A stretch of DNA of 7,036 nucleotides from JBDKJS01 sp039806065 (GTDB lineage: Bacteria > Bacteroidota > Bacteroidia > AKYH767-A > 2013-40CM-41-45). The notes under the pieces are model-generated. The model was not told where the DNA came from and ran no database searches. It worked only from the letters and a program-made list of their open reading frames with translations. Numbering within the stretch: position 1 is the stretch's first letter; every line of letters begins with the position of its first letter. Of this stretch, positions 1-6,206 are shown piece after piece. The translations under genes were made by a program, and so were the position numbers. The stretch lies in contig JBDKJS010000135.1 of the NCBI GenBank assembly GCA_039806065.1, forward strand, positions 1 to 7,036, written 5' to 3'.

Positions 1-405
1 ATCTCCGAAAGTATTTTGCAAATGTTTTGCTAGAGCTGGTACTTTGGCGGAAATCCATTGAGGATCGAGCAACTTTTCTTGTTTTAAGATGGTTTCATCT
101 GACCAGTCAAATTTTGTTCCATAAGTTATAATGGGAACATGCTGGTTTAAAAATGGAGCTGCAGTGAGGGCTGCATAACCTCCCATGCTGTAGCCAAATA
201 TTTTTTGAATGGCATTATGTTGGCAATATATCTGTATTTGTTCGGCAAGTTGTAAGATATTAAAAGGCACAATGGCATCTTGATGATGACCCAAAAAATG
301 AAAAGAGTGTAATAGATAGTTTTCATTTAGCAGAGGCACAAGTGAATTTAGCTCATCAGCATTGGCCAAAGCACCATGCAACAATAATAAATTGACTTTG
401 GTCAT
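1..405 (-). CDS. Alpha/beta hydrolase, N-terminal 135 residues (C-terminus beyond window)
   Basis: The reading frame stays open from the ATG at 405 to the left edge, so only the first 135 residues are present. An early beta strand ends in LLLLHG (residues 6-11), where the HG pair normally shapes the oxyanion hole. GYSMGG (71-76) is a classic nucleophile elbow with Ser73 as the predicted nucleophile. The catalytic Asp and His would lie beyond the edge. After the elbow the protein reads TKFDWSDE and then LDPQWISAKVPA, wording I associate with small cytoplasmic Bacteroidota alpha/beta hydrolases of unknown substrate. No signal peptide is visible. The start codon overlaps the stop of the upstream DUF1569 gene as ATGA (402-405), which suggests translational coupling and makes this start the natural choice, since no Shine-Dalgarno site is seen. 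The fold is well supported; the substrate (ester, lactone, peptide or other) cannot be told. Confidence 0.85.
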   Translation of the reverse strand, partial: MTKVNLLLLHGALANADELNSLVPLLNENYLLHSFHFLGHHQDAIVPFNILQLAEQIQIYCQHNAIQKIFGYSMGGYAALTAAPFLNQHVPIITYGTKFDWSDETILKQEKLLDPQWISAKVPALAKHLQNTFGD

Positions 406-860
406 GCGCCAAATTGCGTAAGGTGATGGTTAAAATGTTTATACATCAACGTTCCCCAATGCTTATGGGAAAGTACTCCCATCACAGGATGTTTGCCAGG
501 TAATTCAGCCCCATTGAATTGGTATAAGTTGCTCATTAATTTTAAAAGCACGTCCCTATCGTGGGAAAACCCGTTGGGCATGGTACCCTTTTTTTTGGGA
601 TCATAAGCAGCCACCGTTCTCGTATTCTTAGGATAGCTAGGTAGTAGCAAGGCAGCCCATTTAAAAATATTGCGCCCAAACCAACTGCTCTTATCCTTAG
701 TGGTTCTGGTTCCTAGTGCCTCCCTAATGGCATCAGCGCAATGACAAATCATCTCATTGGCATTCATTGTTCCCCATTTTGCTTTACTCTCAAGGTTAAT
801 GGATTCAAATCTTTTTGTCAATGATTGATAAGCATCCTTGTCGAAGAAATTTTTTTTCAT
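402..860 (-). CDS. DUF1569 / DinB-fold protein
   Basis: This 152-residue protein resembles the DUF1569 family, part of the DinB/YfiT-like four-helix-bundle superfamily whose members often bind a divalent metal through three histidines. The expected pattern is present. His40 lies in the second-helix segment MNANEMICHCADAIREALG, and His142 and His146 form HxxxH in the last helix (YKHFNHHL, 140-147), close to the C-terminus. A PNGFSHDRD stretch (95-103) and a KHPVMGVLSHKHWG stretch (123-136) also look family-like. There is no signal peptide or membrane segment, so a cytoplasmic protein is expected. Related superfamily members include thiol-dependent S-transferases and hydrolases, but no reaction can be assigned here. 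The gene starts 3 bases after the DUF1015 stop and ends in an ATGA overlap with the hydrolase, so all three are probably one transcript. Family assignment is fairly sure; function is unknown. Confidence 0.8.
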   Translation of the reverse strand: MKKNFFDKDAYQSLTKRFESINLESKAKWGTMNANEMICHCADAIREALGTRTTKDKSSWFGRNIFKWAALLLPSYPKNTRTVAAYDPKKKGTMPNGFSHDRDVLLKLMSNLYQFNGAELPGKHPVMGVLSHKHWGTLMYKHFNHHLTQFGA

Positions 861-863
861 ATG

Positions 864-2123
864 CTAAGGTTGATAAGGTTCATTCAATGCATGCAATACC
901 AAACCACTTCTTAGCTTGGGCTCAAACCAAGTAACTTTTGGCGGCATTATTAGATCATTGTCGGCAATGTCAGTCAATTGTTTCATTGAAACTGGAAAGA
1001 GTGCAAAGGCTATTTTCATCTCGCCACTATCCACTCTTTTTACCAATTCTTGTAGCCCACGCATACCACCTACAAATTCAATTCGTTTATCGGTTCTTAA
1101 ATCTTTGATGTTGAATAATGGTTCTAATACATGTTTTGATAAGATGGTAACATCGAGCACTCCAATGGGATCATAATTGTTATATGTGTGATCAAGCGCT
1201 GTAAGTTTATACCAATTGCCATCTGCATACATGCTAAATTCATGCAGTGATTGTGGCTTGTAAATGTTAGAACCGATCATTTCAATTGTGAAATTTTTTC
1301 TCAGCGCTTCAATTATTGCAGGTATTGTGTGACCATTTAAATCTTTTACAACACGATTGTAATCTAAAATTTGCAATTGGTCATCGGGAAAGTGGACAGC
1401 AAGGAAATAATTATATGCTTCCTTACCGTTGTGTTGTCTATTTTCACTAGCCATTTCGGCACCCACCAATGCTGCTGCTGCGGTTCTATGATGGCCATCA
1501 GCTACATAGGTAGCCGGGAGCTCGGCAAAGTAATTGGTAATTTGGGTTATGGTTTCTTGCTGATTAACTACCCACATTTGATGCCTTATTCCATCATCGG
1601 CAATAAAATCATATACAGGATTGGATTGCACAATTTGTGCTACTACCTCATCAAGACCTTGGTGTTTTTTGTAGGCAAAAAATACTGGTTCATAATTAAG
1701 CCCTGAGATACGGACGTGTTTTTTTCTATCTTCTTCTTTGTCAGGTCTGGTGAGTTCATGTTTTTTAATCACATTGTTGGTATAATCACTTACTGCGGCA
1801 GCTGCCACTATACCATATTGCGTTCGACCATCCATGGTTAATGCATAGATATAGTAACATTCAGAAGCATCTTGGTTGAAGAGGCCTCTTTTAAACATAG
1901 CTTCAAAGTTTGATTTTCCTTTGAGGTAAATTTCTGGCGCATAGTGATCGTGATCGATGGGAAAATCTATCTCTGGTTTTATTACATGATAAAAAGAATG
2001 AGAACGGCCACCAGTTTCTATCAACGCCTCTTTCTCATTGAGTACATCATACGGTCTACAAGCAATTTCATGAACTTTTTCAGCAGTGGGTCTAATGCCT
2101 TTGAATGGTTTAATAATAGCCAT
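864..2123 (-). CDS. DUF1015 family protein
   Basis: The product is 419 residues, close to the roughly 400-420 residues usual for DUF1015, a widespread uncharacterised family. Recognisable parts in order are KPFKGIRP at the N-terminus (5-12), RPYDVLNEKE (23-32), a KHELTRPDKEEDR segment (121-133), the family hallmark ADGHHR (208-213), and a C-terminal MPPKVTWFEPKLRSGLV (393-409). The clustered His and Asp of ADGHHR suggest a catalytic or metal/phosphate-binding site, but this is inference. I chose the ATG at 2123 because family homology begins there. The frame continues upstream to a TTG at 2207, which would add a hydrophobic 28-residue false leader. DUF1015 genes are often found beside serine-biosynthesis genes; none is visible here. 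It is the first gene of a compact unit followed by the DUF1569 and hydrolase genes. No signal peptide is present with the chosen start. Confidence 0.88.
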   Translation of the reverse strand: MAIIKPFKGIRPTAEKVHEIACRPYDVLNEKEALIETGGRSHSFYHVIKPEIDFPIDHDHYAPEIYLKGKSNFEAMFKRGLFNQDASECYYIYALTMDGRTQYGIVAAAAVSDYTNNVIKKHELTRPDKEEDRKKHVRISGLNYEPVFFAYKKHQGLDEVVAQIVQSNPVYDFIADDGIRHQMWVVNQQETITQITNYFAELPATYVADGHHRTAAAALVGAEMASENRQHNGKEAYNYFLAVHFPDDQLQILDYNRVVKDLNGHTIPAIIEALRKNFTIEMIGSNIYKPQSLHEFSMYADGNWYKLTALDHTYNNYDPIGVLDVTILSKHVLEPLFNIKDLRTDKRIEFVGGMRGLQELVKRVDSGEMKIAFALFPVSMKQLTDIADNDLIMPPKVTWFEPKLRSGLVLHALNEPYQP

Positions 2124-2215
2124 GGTAAAATTTTTTAATATTAGAGCGTTCGAAAGTAAAAAGAAAATAAGAAATGAGGTTGAATTAAATTGTATTAATT
2201 TGAACAAAAAAAAGA
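2124..2215. promoter_or_regulatory. Divergent intergenic region (DUF1015 unit / oxidoreductase)
   Basis: These 92 bases separate two divergently read genes, so they must hold the promoters of both unless either is read from further away. The stretch is strongly AT-rich. Before the plus-strand start is an A-run (2206-2213), the kind of A-rich leader Bacteroidota use in place of a Shine-Dalgarno site. On the plus strand TTAATTTG (2195-2202) is one base off the Bacteroidota -7 element TAnnTTTG, but no TTG is found at the expected spacing upstream. I therefore name the region rather than exact boxes. No hairpin or operator-like repeat stands out. Confidence 0.5.
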
Positions 2216-3166
2216 ATGAGAAACGGTATTACGGAATTGCTTGACATTAAGTATCCAATTATTCAAGCTGGCATGATTTGGTGTAGCGGCTGGGAATTAG
2301 CAGCAGCAGTAACCAATGCTGGTGGAATGGGTGTAATAGGAGCAGGAAGCATGTACCCTGAAGTATTGCGTACACACATCCAAAAGTGCAAAGCTGCAAG
2401 CAAGGGAACTTTTGCTGTTAACTTACCATTATTGTATCCTTCGATAGCAGAACATTTAGAGGTGATTCTATCAGAGCAAGTTCAAGTGGTTATTACAAGT
2501 GCTGGTAATCCTACATTGTATACCGAAAAACTAAAAAGGGCCGGCATTAAAGTGATTCATGTAATAGCCAATAAAAAATTTGCACTCAAAGCCGAAGCTG
2601 CTGGGGTTGATGCAATCGTTGCGGAAGGATTTGAAGCAGGCGGACACAATGGAAGAGAAGAAACTACCACCTTATGTTTAGTACCCACCATAGTGGATGC
2701 GGTGAAAGTTCCAGTGATAGCAGCCGGAGGTATTGGGAGTGGTAGAGCCATGATGGCCGCTATGGCATTAGGTGCTCAAGGAATACAGGTAGGAACTAGG
2801 TTTGTAGCTTGCTATGAATCTAGTGCACATCAAAATTTTAAGGATGCTGTAGTCGCTGCACATGAAGGTGATACACAGCTTAGCTTAAAGCAACTTACAC
2901 CAGTGAGGTTGCTGAAAAATGAATTTTGGAAAATGGTCGCTGATGCTGAATCAAGAGGTGCAAGTGTGGAAGAGCTCACTACCTTGTTAGGTAGGGCCAG
3001 AGCAAAAAAAGGAATGTTTGAAGGCGATTTGGCAGCTGGTGAATTAGAGATAGGGCAGGTGAGCGCCTCCATCAATGGTATTGCTACTGCAGCCGAAATT
3101 GTAAATCAAATCTGGGATGAGTTTATTGCTACCAAAAACAAGATCTCTGCTCTATCTTTAGATTAG
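2216..3166 (+). CDS. FMN-dependent nitronate monooxygenase / FabK-like enoyl-ACP reductase II family protein
   Basis: This 316-residue protein is a TIM-barrel flavoprotein of the 2-nitropropane dioxygenase family. It opens with ITELLDIKYPIIQAGM (5-20), typical for the family. It then shows SAGNP (95-99), EGFEAGGHNG (137-146), VPVIAAGGIGSGR (165-177) forming part of the FMN phosphate site, QVGTRF (191-196), and ESSAHQNFK (201-209). His144 occupies the position of the conserved GGH histidine important in FabK and nitronate monooxygenases. The later TPVRLLKN (228-235) and IGQVSASI (279-286) recall FabK of Streptococcus, so the protein may be an NAD(P)H-dependent enoyl-ACP reductase rather than a nitronate oxidase; sequence reading alone does not settle this. 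No signal peptide is seen, so it is cytoplasmic. The ATG at 2216 follows an A-rich leader and fits the family N-terminus. It is the only gene on the plus strand, and its last 9 bases overlap the convergent Gre-like gene. Confidence 0.85.
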   Translation: MRNGITELLDIKYPIIQAGMIWCSGWELAAAVTNAGGMGVIGAGSMYPEVLRTHIQKCKAASKGTFAVNLPLLYPSIAEHLEVILSEQVQVVITSAGNPTLYTEKLKRAGIKVIHVIANKKFALKAEAAGVDAIVAEGFEAGGHNGREETTTLCLVPTIVDAVKVPVIAAGGIGSGRAMMAAMALGAQGIQVGTRFVACYESSAHQNFKDAVVAAHEGDTQLSLKQLTPVRLLKNEFWKMVADAESRGASVEELTTLLGRARAKKGMFEGDLAAGELEIGQVSASINGIATAAEIVNQIWDEFIATKNKISALSLD

Positions 3167-3631
3167 GTTAAGTATGGTAATCCTTTGATTATTAAAGTTG
3201 ATAACTTCACCTTTGCTAGCACCCAACATGGCTTTACTCAAAGGTGCTTGGGTAGAAAGACTAATGATGTTGCAATTATTCAAAACAATTTTGCCACCAG
3301 CATAACCAATGTAATACCAATTGTTTTCTGTTTCTATTAAATGTCCTGCGGTTACACTTTGTAATGGAGGGTTGATAGGTAAGGATAGAAAATTATTTTT
3401 CTCCACTTTTATTTTTTCAAGCTGCGCTCCATACATGGCCATATCCTGCTGTCCCATGGCTGTAGCCGTTTCATATTTATCGCCAGCGCTACTTTTTTCT
3501 TGATTGTGCACCTGTTGCTGGGCATTGTAAATGGCTGCATTTAGGTCTTGTATTTTTTGTTCAATTAATTGGGTACAATGTTCGATCAGTGAACGTTTTA
3601 AGGCTAATGTAAAAAGTGATTTAGATGGCAT
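3158..3631 (-). CDS. Short GreA/GreB-like transcription factor homologue
   Basis: The 157-residue product looks like a divergent Gre family member. The N-terminal half (about 10-80) is helical and rich in Gln, Lys and Glu, as in the Gre coiled coil. At its likely turn it reads AGDKYET (49-55), so Asp51 and Glu54 reproduce the GDxxE spacing of the acidic tip that GreA inserts into the RNA polymerase secondary channel. The C-terminal half (about 95-157) is beta-rich and ends with ISLSTQAPLSKAMLGASKG (123-141) followed by ITILNL, matching the 'SPLGRALLGKKVGD ... I.IL' layout of the Gre/FKBP-like domain. Proteins of this kind in Bacteroidota are sometimes labelled 3-oxoacyl-ACP synthase, which nothing here supports. 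The gene lies downstream of dnaA behind a terminator and converges on the oxidoreductase gene with a 9-bp overlap. Family is probable; whether it rescues backtracked polymerase or has another polymerase-channel role is open. Confidence 0.7.
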   Translation of the reverse strand: MPSKSLFTLALKRSLIEHCTQLIEQKIQDLNAAIYNAQQQVHNQEKSSAGDKYETATAMGQQDMAMYGAQLEKIKVEKNNFLSLPINPPLQSVTAGHLIETENNWYYIGYAGGKIVLNNCNIISLSTQAPLSKAMLGASKGEVINFNNQRITILNLI

Positions 3632-3636
3632 GTTGT

Positions 3637-3669
3637 AAAAATAAAAGAGCTGCTAAAAGTAGCAGCTCT
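3637..3669 (-). terminator. Intrinsic terminator after dnaA
   Basis: Bases 3646-3655 (AGAGCTGCTA) and 3660-3669 (TAGCAGCTCT) form a perfect 10-bp stem with a 4-base loop. Read on the minus strand, the stem is followed at once by TTTTATTTTT, counting the last stem base (3646 down to 3637), the U-rich tail of a rho-independent terminator. On the plus strand no T tract follows, so it acts for the minus strand only. It begins 21 bases beyond the dnaA stop codon. The tract ends 5 bases before the start codon of the Gre-like gene. Confidence 0.88.
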
Positions 3670-3690
3670 CTTAGTTATTTGCTTAAATGT

Positions 3691-5124
3691 TTATTTGCTA
3701 CTAATGGCAATTTTCTTTTGAAGTTCTTGAACACTAGCTTTAAATTTTTTGTCAGTATCAATTAGGTTGTTTACGGTTCGGCAGGCATGCAGTACGGTGG
3801 CATGGTCTTTACCGCCACAATGTGCACCAATGCTACTCAGTGAAGATTTGGTCATGCTTTTTGCAAAGTACATCGCAATTTGACGCGCCTGGACCACTTG
3901 ACGTTTACGAGTTTTGCTCTTCAGCATTTCAATAGGTAGGTCAAAGTAATCGCAAACTACTTTTTGGATGTAATCAATGCTCACTTCATGGGTAGTATTT
4001 TTCACAAACTTGTCAATCATCTGTTTGGCAAGTTCAAGTGTAACAGCTTTTCTATTCAAGCTAGCTTGCGCTAATACTGAGATGAGCGCGCCTTCTAGTT
4101 CTCTTACATTGCTGGTAATAGAATAAGCAATGTACTCTACAATTTCAGGACTCAACTCAATTCCGTCCATGTACATTTTTTTTCGGAGTATGGCTATTCT
4201 AGTCTCAAGGTCAGGCATTTGAATGTCGGCACTTAAACCCCATTTAAACCTGCTGAGCAGTCGTTGTTCCATTCCTTGTAAATCTACCGGAGCTTTGTCA
4301 CTGGTGAGAACCAGCTGTTTTCCGGTTTGATGCAGGTGATTAAATATGTGGAAGAAAACATCTTGAGTTTTTTCTTTGCCAGCCAAAAATTGAATATCAT
4401 CAATGATGAGCACATCAATCATTTGATAAAAATGCACAAAGTCATTTTGGGAATTGTTTCTCACGGCATCTACAAACTGATGCATAAATTTTTCAGAAGA
4501 AACATAAAGCACTGTCTTTTCCGGAAAGTTTTGTTTGATTTCGATCCCGATGGCATGAGAAAGATGCGTTTTGCCCATACCTACACCACCATAGATTAAA
4601 AGAGGATTAAATGATGTGCCGCCAGGTTTGTTGGCTACAGCAAATCCAGCCGAACGTGCCAATCTGTTGCAGTCGCCTTCTACAAATCCATCAAAATTAT
4701 AACTAGGATTGAGTTGCGATTCTACATTCAACTTTTTCAATCCTGGGATGATGAAAGGGTTTCTAATTGCTGCATTGTTATTACCAGGAACATTAAGAGG
4801 CGCATTTTTTAAATCTTGATGCGTGGTTCTGGTCGGCAGTTTAACTGTATAAGGATTGGTGCTGGTAGAATTTTCCATCACAATGCTGTATTCTAATCTG
4901 CTATCGGGCCCAAGCTGGAGTCTGATACATTTTTTAAGCAAGTTGATGTAATGTTCTTCAAGCCATTCGTAAAAGAATTGACTGGGCACTTCAATAGTTA
5001 AAACTTTGCCATCGAGTTTTACAGGTTTGATTGGCTCAAACCATGTTCTGAAACTTTGCTCGCTTACATTGTCTCTGATTATTTTCAGACATTTTTCCCA
5101 AACATTAAGAGCTGTTTTCTCCAT
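3691..5124 (-). CDS. dnaA: Chromosomal replication initiator protein DnaA
   Basis: This is a full-length 477-residue DnaA, the AAA+ ATPase that binds DnaA boxes, opens oriC and loads helicase. Domain I (about 1-85) holds the WEKCLKII and FRTWFEPIKP segments. Domain II is a short Asn/Pro-rich linker (about 86-135). Domain III carries Walker A GGVGMGKT (179-186), Walker B LIIDDIQF (239-246), sensor I LTSD (273-276), box VII EQRLLSRFKWGL (286-297) with the arginine-finger candidate Arg292, and sensor II SNVRELEGAL (338-347). Domain IV ends with the DNA-binding signature SLSSIGAHCGGKDHATVLHAC (428-448), with Asp440 and His441 in the base-contacting loop. No key residue is missing. The start is an ATG after an A-rich leader. 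There is no adjacent dnaN, recF or rpmH, a gene order common in Bacteroidota. The spacer upstream has one DnaA-box-like site, so autoregulation is possible, and a strong terminator follows. Confidence 0.99.
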   Translation of the reverse strand: MEKTALNVWEKCLKIIRDNVSEQSFRTWFEPIKPVKLDGKVLTIEVPSQFFYEWLEEHYINLLKKCIRLQLGPDSRLEYSIVMENSTSTNPYTVKLPTRTTHQDLKNAPLNVPGNNNAAIRNPFIIPGLKKLNVESQLNPSYNFDGFVEGDCNRLARSAGFAVANKPGGTSFNPLLIYGGVGMGKTHLSHAIGIEIKQNFPEKTVLYVSSEKFMHQFVDAVRNNSQNDFVHFYQMIDVLIIDDIQFLAGKEKTQDVFFHIFNHLHQTGKQLVLTSDKAPVDLQGMEQRLLSRFKWGLSADIQMPDLETRIAILRKKMYMDGIELSPEIVEYIAYSITSNVRELEGALISVLAQASLNRKAVTLELAKQMIDKFVKNTTHEVSIDYIQKVVCDYFDLPIEMLKSKTRKRQVVQARQIAMYFAKSMTKSSLSSIGAHCGGKDHATVLHACRTVNNLIDTDKKFKASVQELQKKIAISSK

Positions 5125-5192
5125 TTAGTTTTTTCGAGTTTATTGGTTTAGTGAATAATTTTTTTAAAAGGTTTTTTTAGTGGTTGATTGAG

Positions 5193-5215
5193 TTATCAAG
5201 TTTTTGTGTTGATAA
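5193..5215. repeat. Inverted repeat TTATCAA-N9-TTGATAA upstream of dnaA
   Basis: TTATCAA at 5193-5199 and TTGATAA at 5209-5215 are perfect 7-base inverted arms around a 9-base spacer. No T tract follows on either strand, so it is not a terminator. Each arm resembles the left half of a DnaA box. In such AT-rich DNA a repeat of this size can arise by chance, so a role as paired binding sites is only a possibility. Confidence 0.45.
5207..5215 (-). promoter_or_regulatory. DnaA-box-like site
   Basis: On the minus strand these nine bases read TTATCAACA, one base different from the canonical box TTATCCACA (position 6, A for C). The site lies about 80 bases upstream of the dnaA start, where DnaA boxes mediate autoregulation in other bacteria. 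It is the only near match I found in the spacer; the opposite arm of the inverted repeat (TTATCAAGT) has three mismatches. The position-6 change is at a normally well-conserved base, so binding is uncertain. Confidence 0.35.
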
Positions 5216-5270
5216 AGAAACGAAAAATATTTCGTGAACAAATATTCGAAGAAAAAAAATTAAAAAAAAA

Positions 5271-6206
5271 TTAAATAGCACTTGCATAATTAAAAATTTT
5301 TAACGTGGATGCTTCGTGCATTTTTTTCTTAGTATTTTTCTCAAAATAAAAATCAATTCTTCCTAATCTAAGTCCAGCCCATCCTGCTTGTGCAACTAAA
5401 ACTTTTTTTCCGTCTCTATTGATGATGTTGATCGGTTCATCAAGAAAGGTATGAGTGTGCGCCCCAATGATAAGGTCAATATTTTTTGATTGCTTTGCCA
5501 ATGCAATATCTGAAATTTTTTCATCCTTGTATTTAAATCCTAAGTGCGAAAGACAAATTATTAAATCGCATTTTTCCTCTTCTTTCAAGTACAAACTTTG
5601 TTGTGCAGCAGCCACCACCGGATCATGGTATTGTGTATCGCCACTTAAATTTTTATCAACTAATCCTCTTAATTCTATGCCAAGTCCAAATACGCCAATC
5701 TTAATGTCATCTTTGATAAAAATTTTATAAGGTAAAGTTTTACCTTTCATTGGCGTATTATCAAAGTTGTAATTAGAAACGATCAATGGAAAGTTGGCAT
5801 TGAATAAAATTTTACTGAGTGCATCTACACCGTTGTCAAAGTCATGATTGCCTATACAGCCTGCATCATATTTCATTTGACTCATCAGTTTTAATTCCAA
5901 TTCACCTTTATATTTATTGTAGTACGGTGTACCTTGAAACATATCACCAGCATCGAGTAGGAGTACATTTTTTTCAGTAGCACGAATATGATTGATCATA
6001 ATCATTCTTCTATTTGCGCCACCCATGTTAGGAAATTTAGGATGATTTGCTGGAAACGGGTCTATTTGGCTGTGAACATCGTTGGTATGAAGTATGGTTA
6101 TTTTGGCTACTTCTTTTTTGGCAAATGCATCCAAGGGCCATCCTCCAAGGCTAAGGGCCATTCCAGCCACTACAGAATTTCTGATGAATGTTCTCCTATT
6201 TTCCAT
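5271..6206 (-). CDS. Tat-exported metallophosphatase, catalytic half of a split 5'-nucleotidase
   Basis: The 311-residue product is the calcineurin-like catalytic domain of a UshA-type 5'-nucleotidase. Metal-binding motifs are complete: HTNDVHS (40-46; Asp43, His45), DAGDMFQG (85-92; Asp88), GNHDFD (119-124; Asn120, His121), LSHLG (219-223; His221) and GAHTHT (248-253; His250, His252). It ends soon after the domain (LGRIDFYF, 281-288), so the usual C-terminal substrate domain is absent and is supplied by the preceding gene. The N-terminus MENRRTFIRNSVVAGMALSLGG is a twin-arginine signal with RRTFIRN at 4-10, predicting folded export by Tat. I chose the ATG at 6206; an in-frame TTG at 6224 would add six residues. 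The start lies 11 bases inside the end of the upstream gene, indicating coupling. Expected role: releasing phosphate from nucleotides or nucleotide sugars outside the cytoplasm. Exact substrate is unknown. Confidence 0.9.
   Translation of the reverse strand: MENRRTFIRNSVVAGMALSLGGWPLDAFAKKEVAKITILHTNDVHSQIDPFPANHPKFPNMGGANRRMIMINHIRATEKNVLLLDAGDMFQGTPYYNKYKGELELKLMSQMKYDAGCIGNHDFDNGVDALSKILFNANFPLIVSNYNFDNTPMKGKTLPYKIFIKDDIKIGVFGLGIELRGLVDKNLSGDTQYHDPVVAAAQQSLYLKEEEKCDLIICLSHLGFKYKDEKISDIALAKQSKNIDLIIGAHTHTFLDEPINIINRDGKKVLVAQAGWAGLRLGRIDFYFEKNTKKKMHEASTLKIFNYASAI

Larger units (their letters stand above)
5125..5270 (-). promoter_or_regulatory. AT-rich dnaA upstream region
   Basis: These 146 bases separate the metallophosphatase stop from the dnaA start. 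They probably hold the dnaA promoter, although I cannot place -33 and -7 boxes with confidence. The distal end has A-runs of nine (5262-5270) and eight (5252-5259) bases, which on the minus strand form T tracts right after the metallophosphatase stop; no GC-rich stem precedes them, so a standard intrinsic terminator is not supported. A short repeat AAATATT(T)CG occurs at about 5226-5234 and 5240-5248. The centre holds the inverted repeat and DnaA-box-like site listed separately. AT-richness resembles an unwinding element, but a DnaA-box cluster is lacking. Confidence 0.5.

Noticed and set aside
916..1706. Plus-strand open frames at 916-1176 and 1371-1706
   Set aside because: They lie wholly antisense to the DUF1015 gene, have no recognisable domain, and fit chance open frames opposite a real coding region.
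2180..2202. Bacteroidota-type promoter with TTG at 2180 and TTAATTTG at 2195
   Set aside because: The spacing is about 12 bases, well short of the usual 19-21, and the -7 element has a mismatch.
2124..2207. N-terminal extension of the DUF1015 frame beginning at a TTG (2207) and looking like a hydrophobic signal sequence
   Set aside because: The start would be TTG, the added 28 residues are encoded by AT-rich intergenic DNA, and family homology begins at the ATG at 2123. Accepting it would give a false secreted-protein call.
3195..3207. Small hairpin AAGTT-GAT-AACTT as terminator of the oxidoreductase gene
   Set aside because: The stem is only 5 bp with a 3-base loop and AT-rich; no T tract follows directly, and it lies in the Gre-like coding sequence.
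5125..5270. oriC
   Set aside because: Only one imperfect DnaA box is found and no cluster of boxes. dnaA is not a reliable origin marker in Bacteroidota, and AT-richness alone is not enough.
5252..5270. Intrinsic terminator of the metallophosphatase formed by the long A/T tracts
   Set aside because: T tracts are present on the minus strand, but no stable GC-containing stem precedes them.
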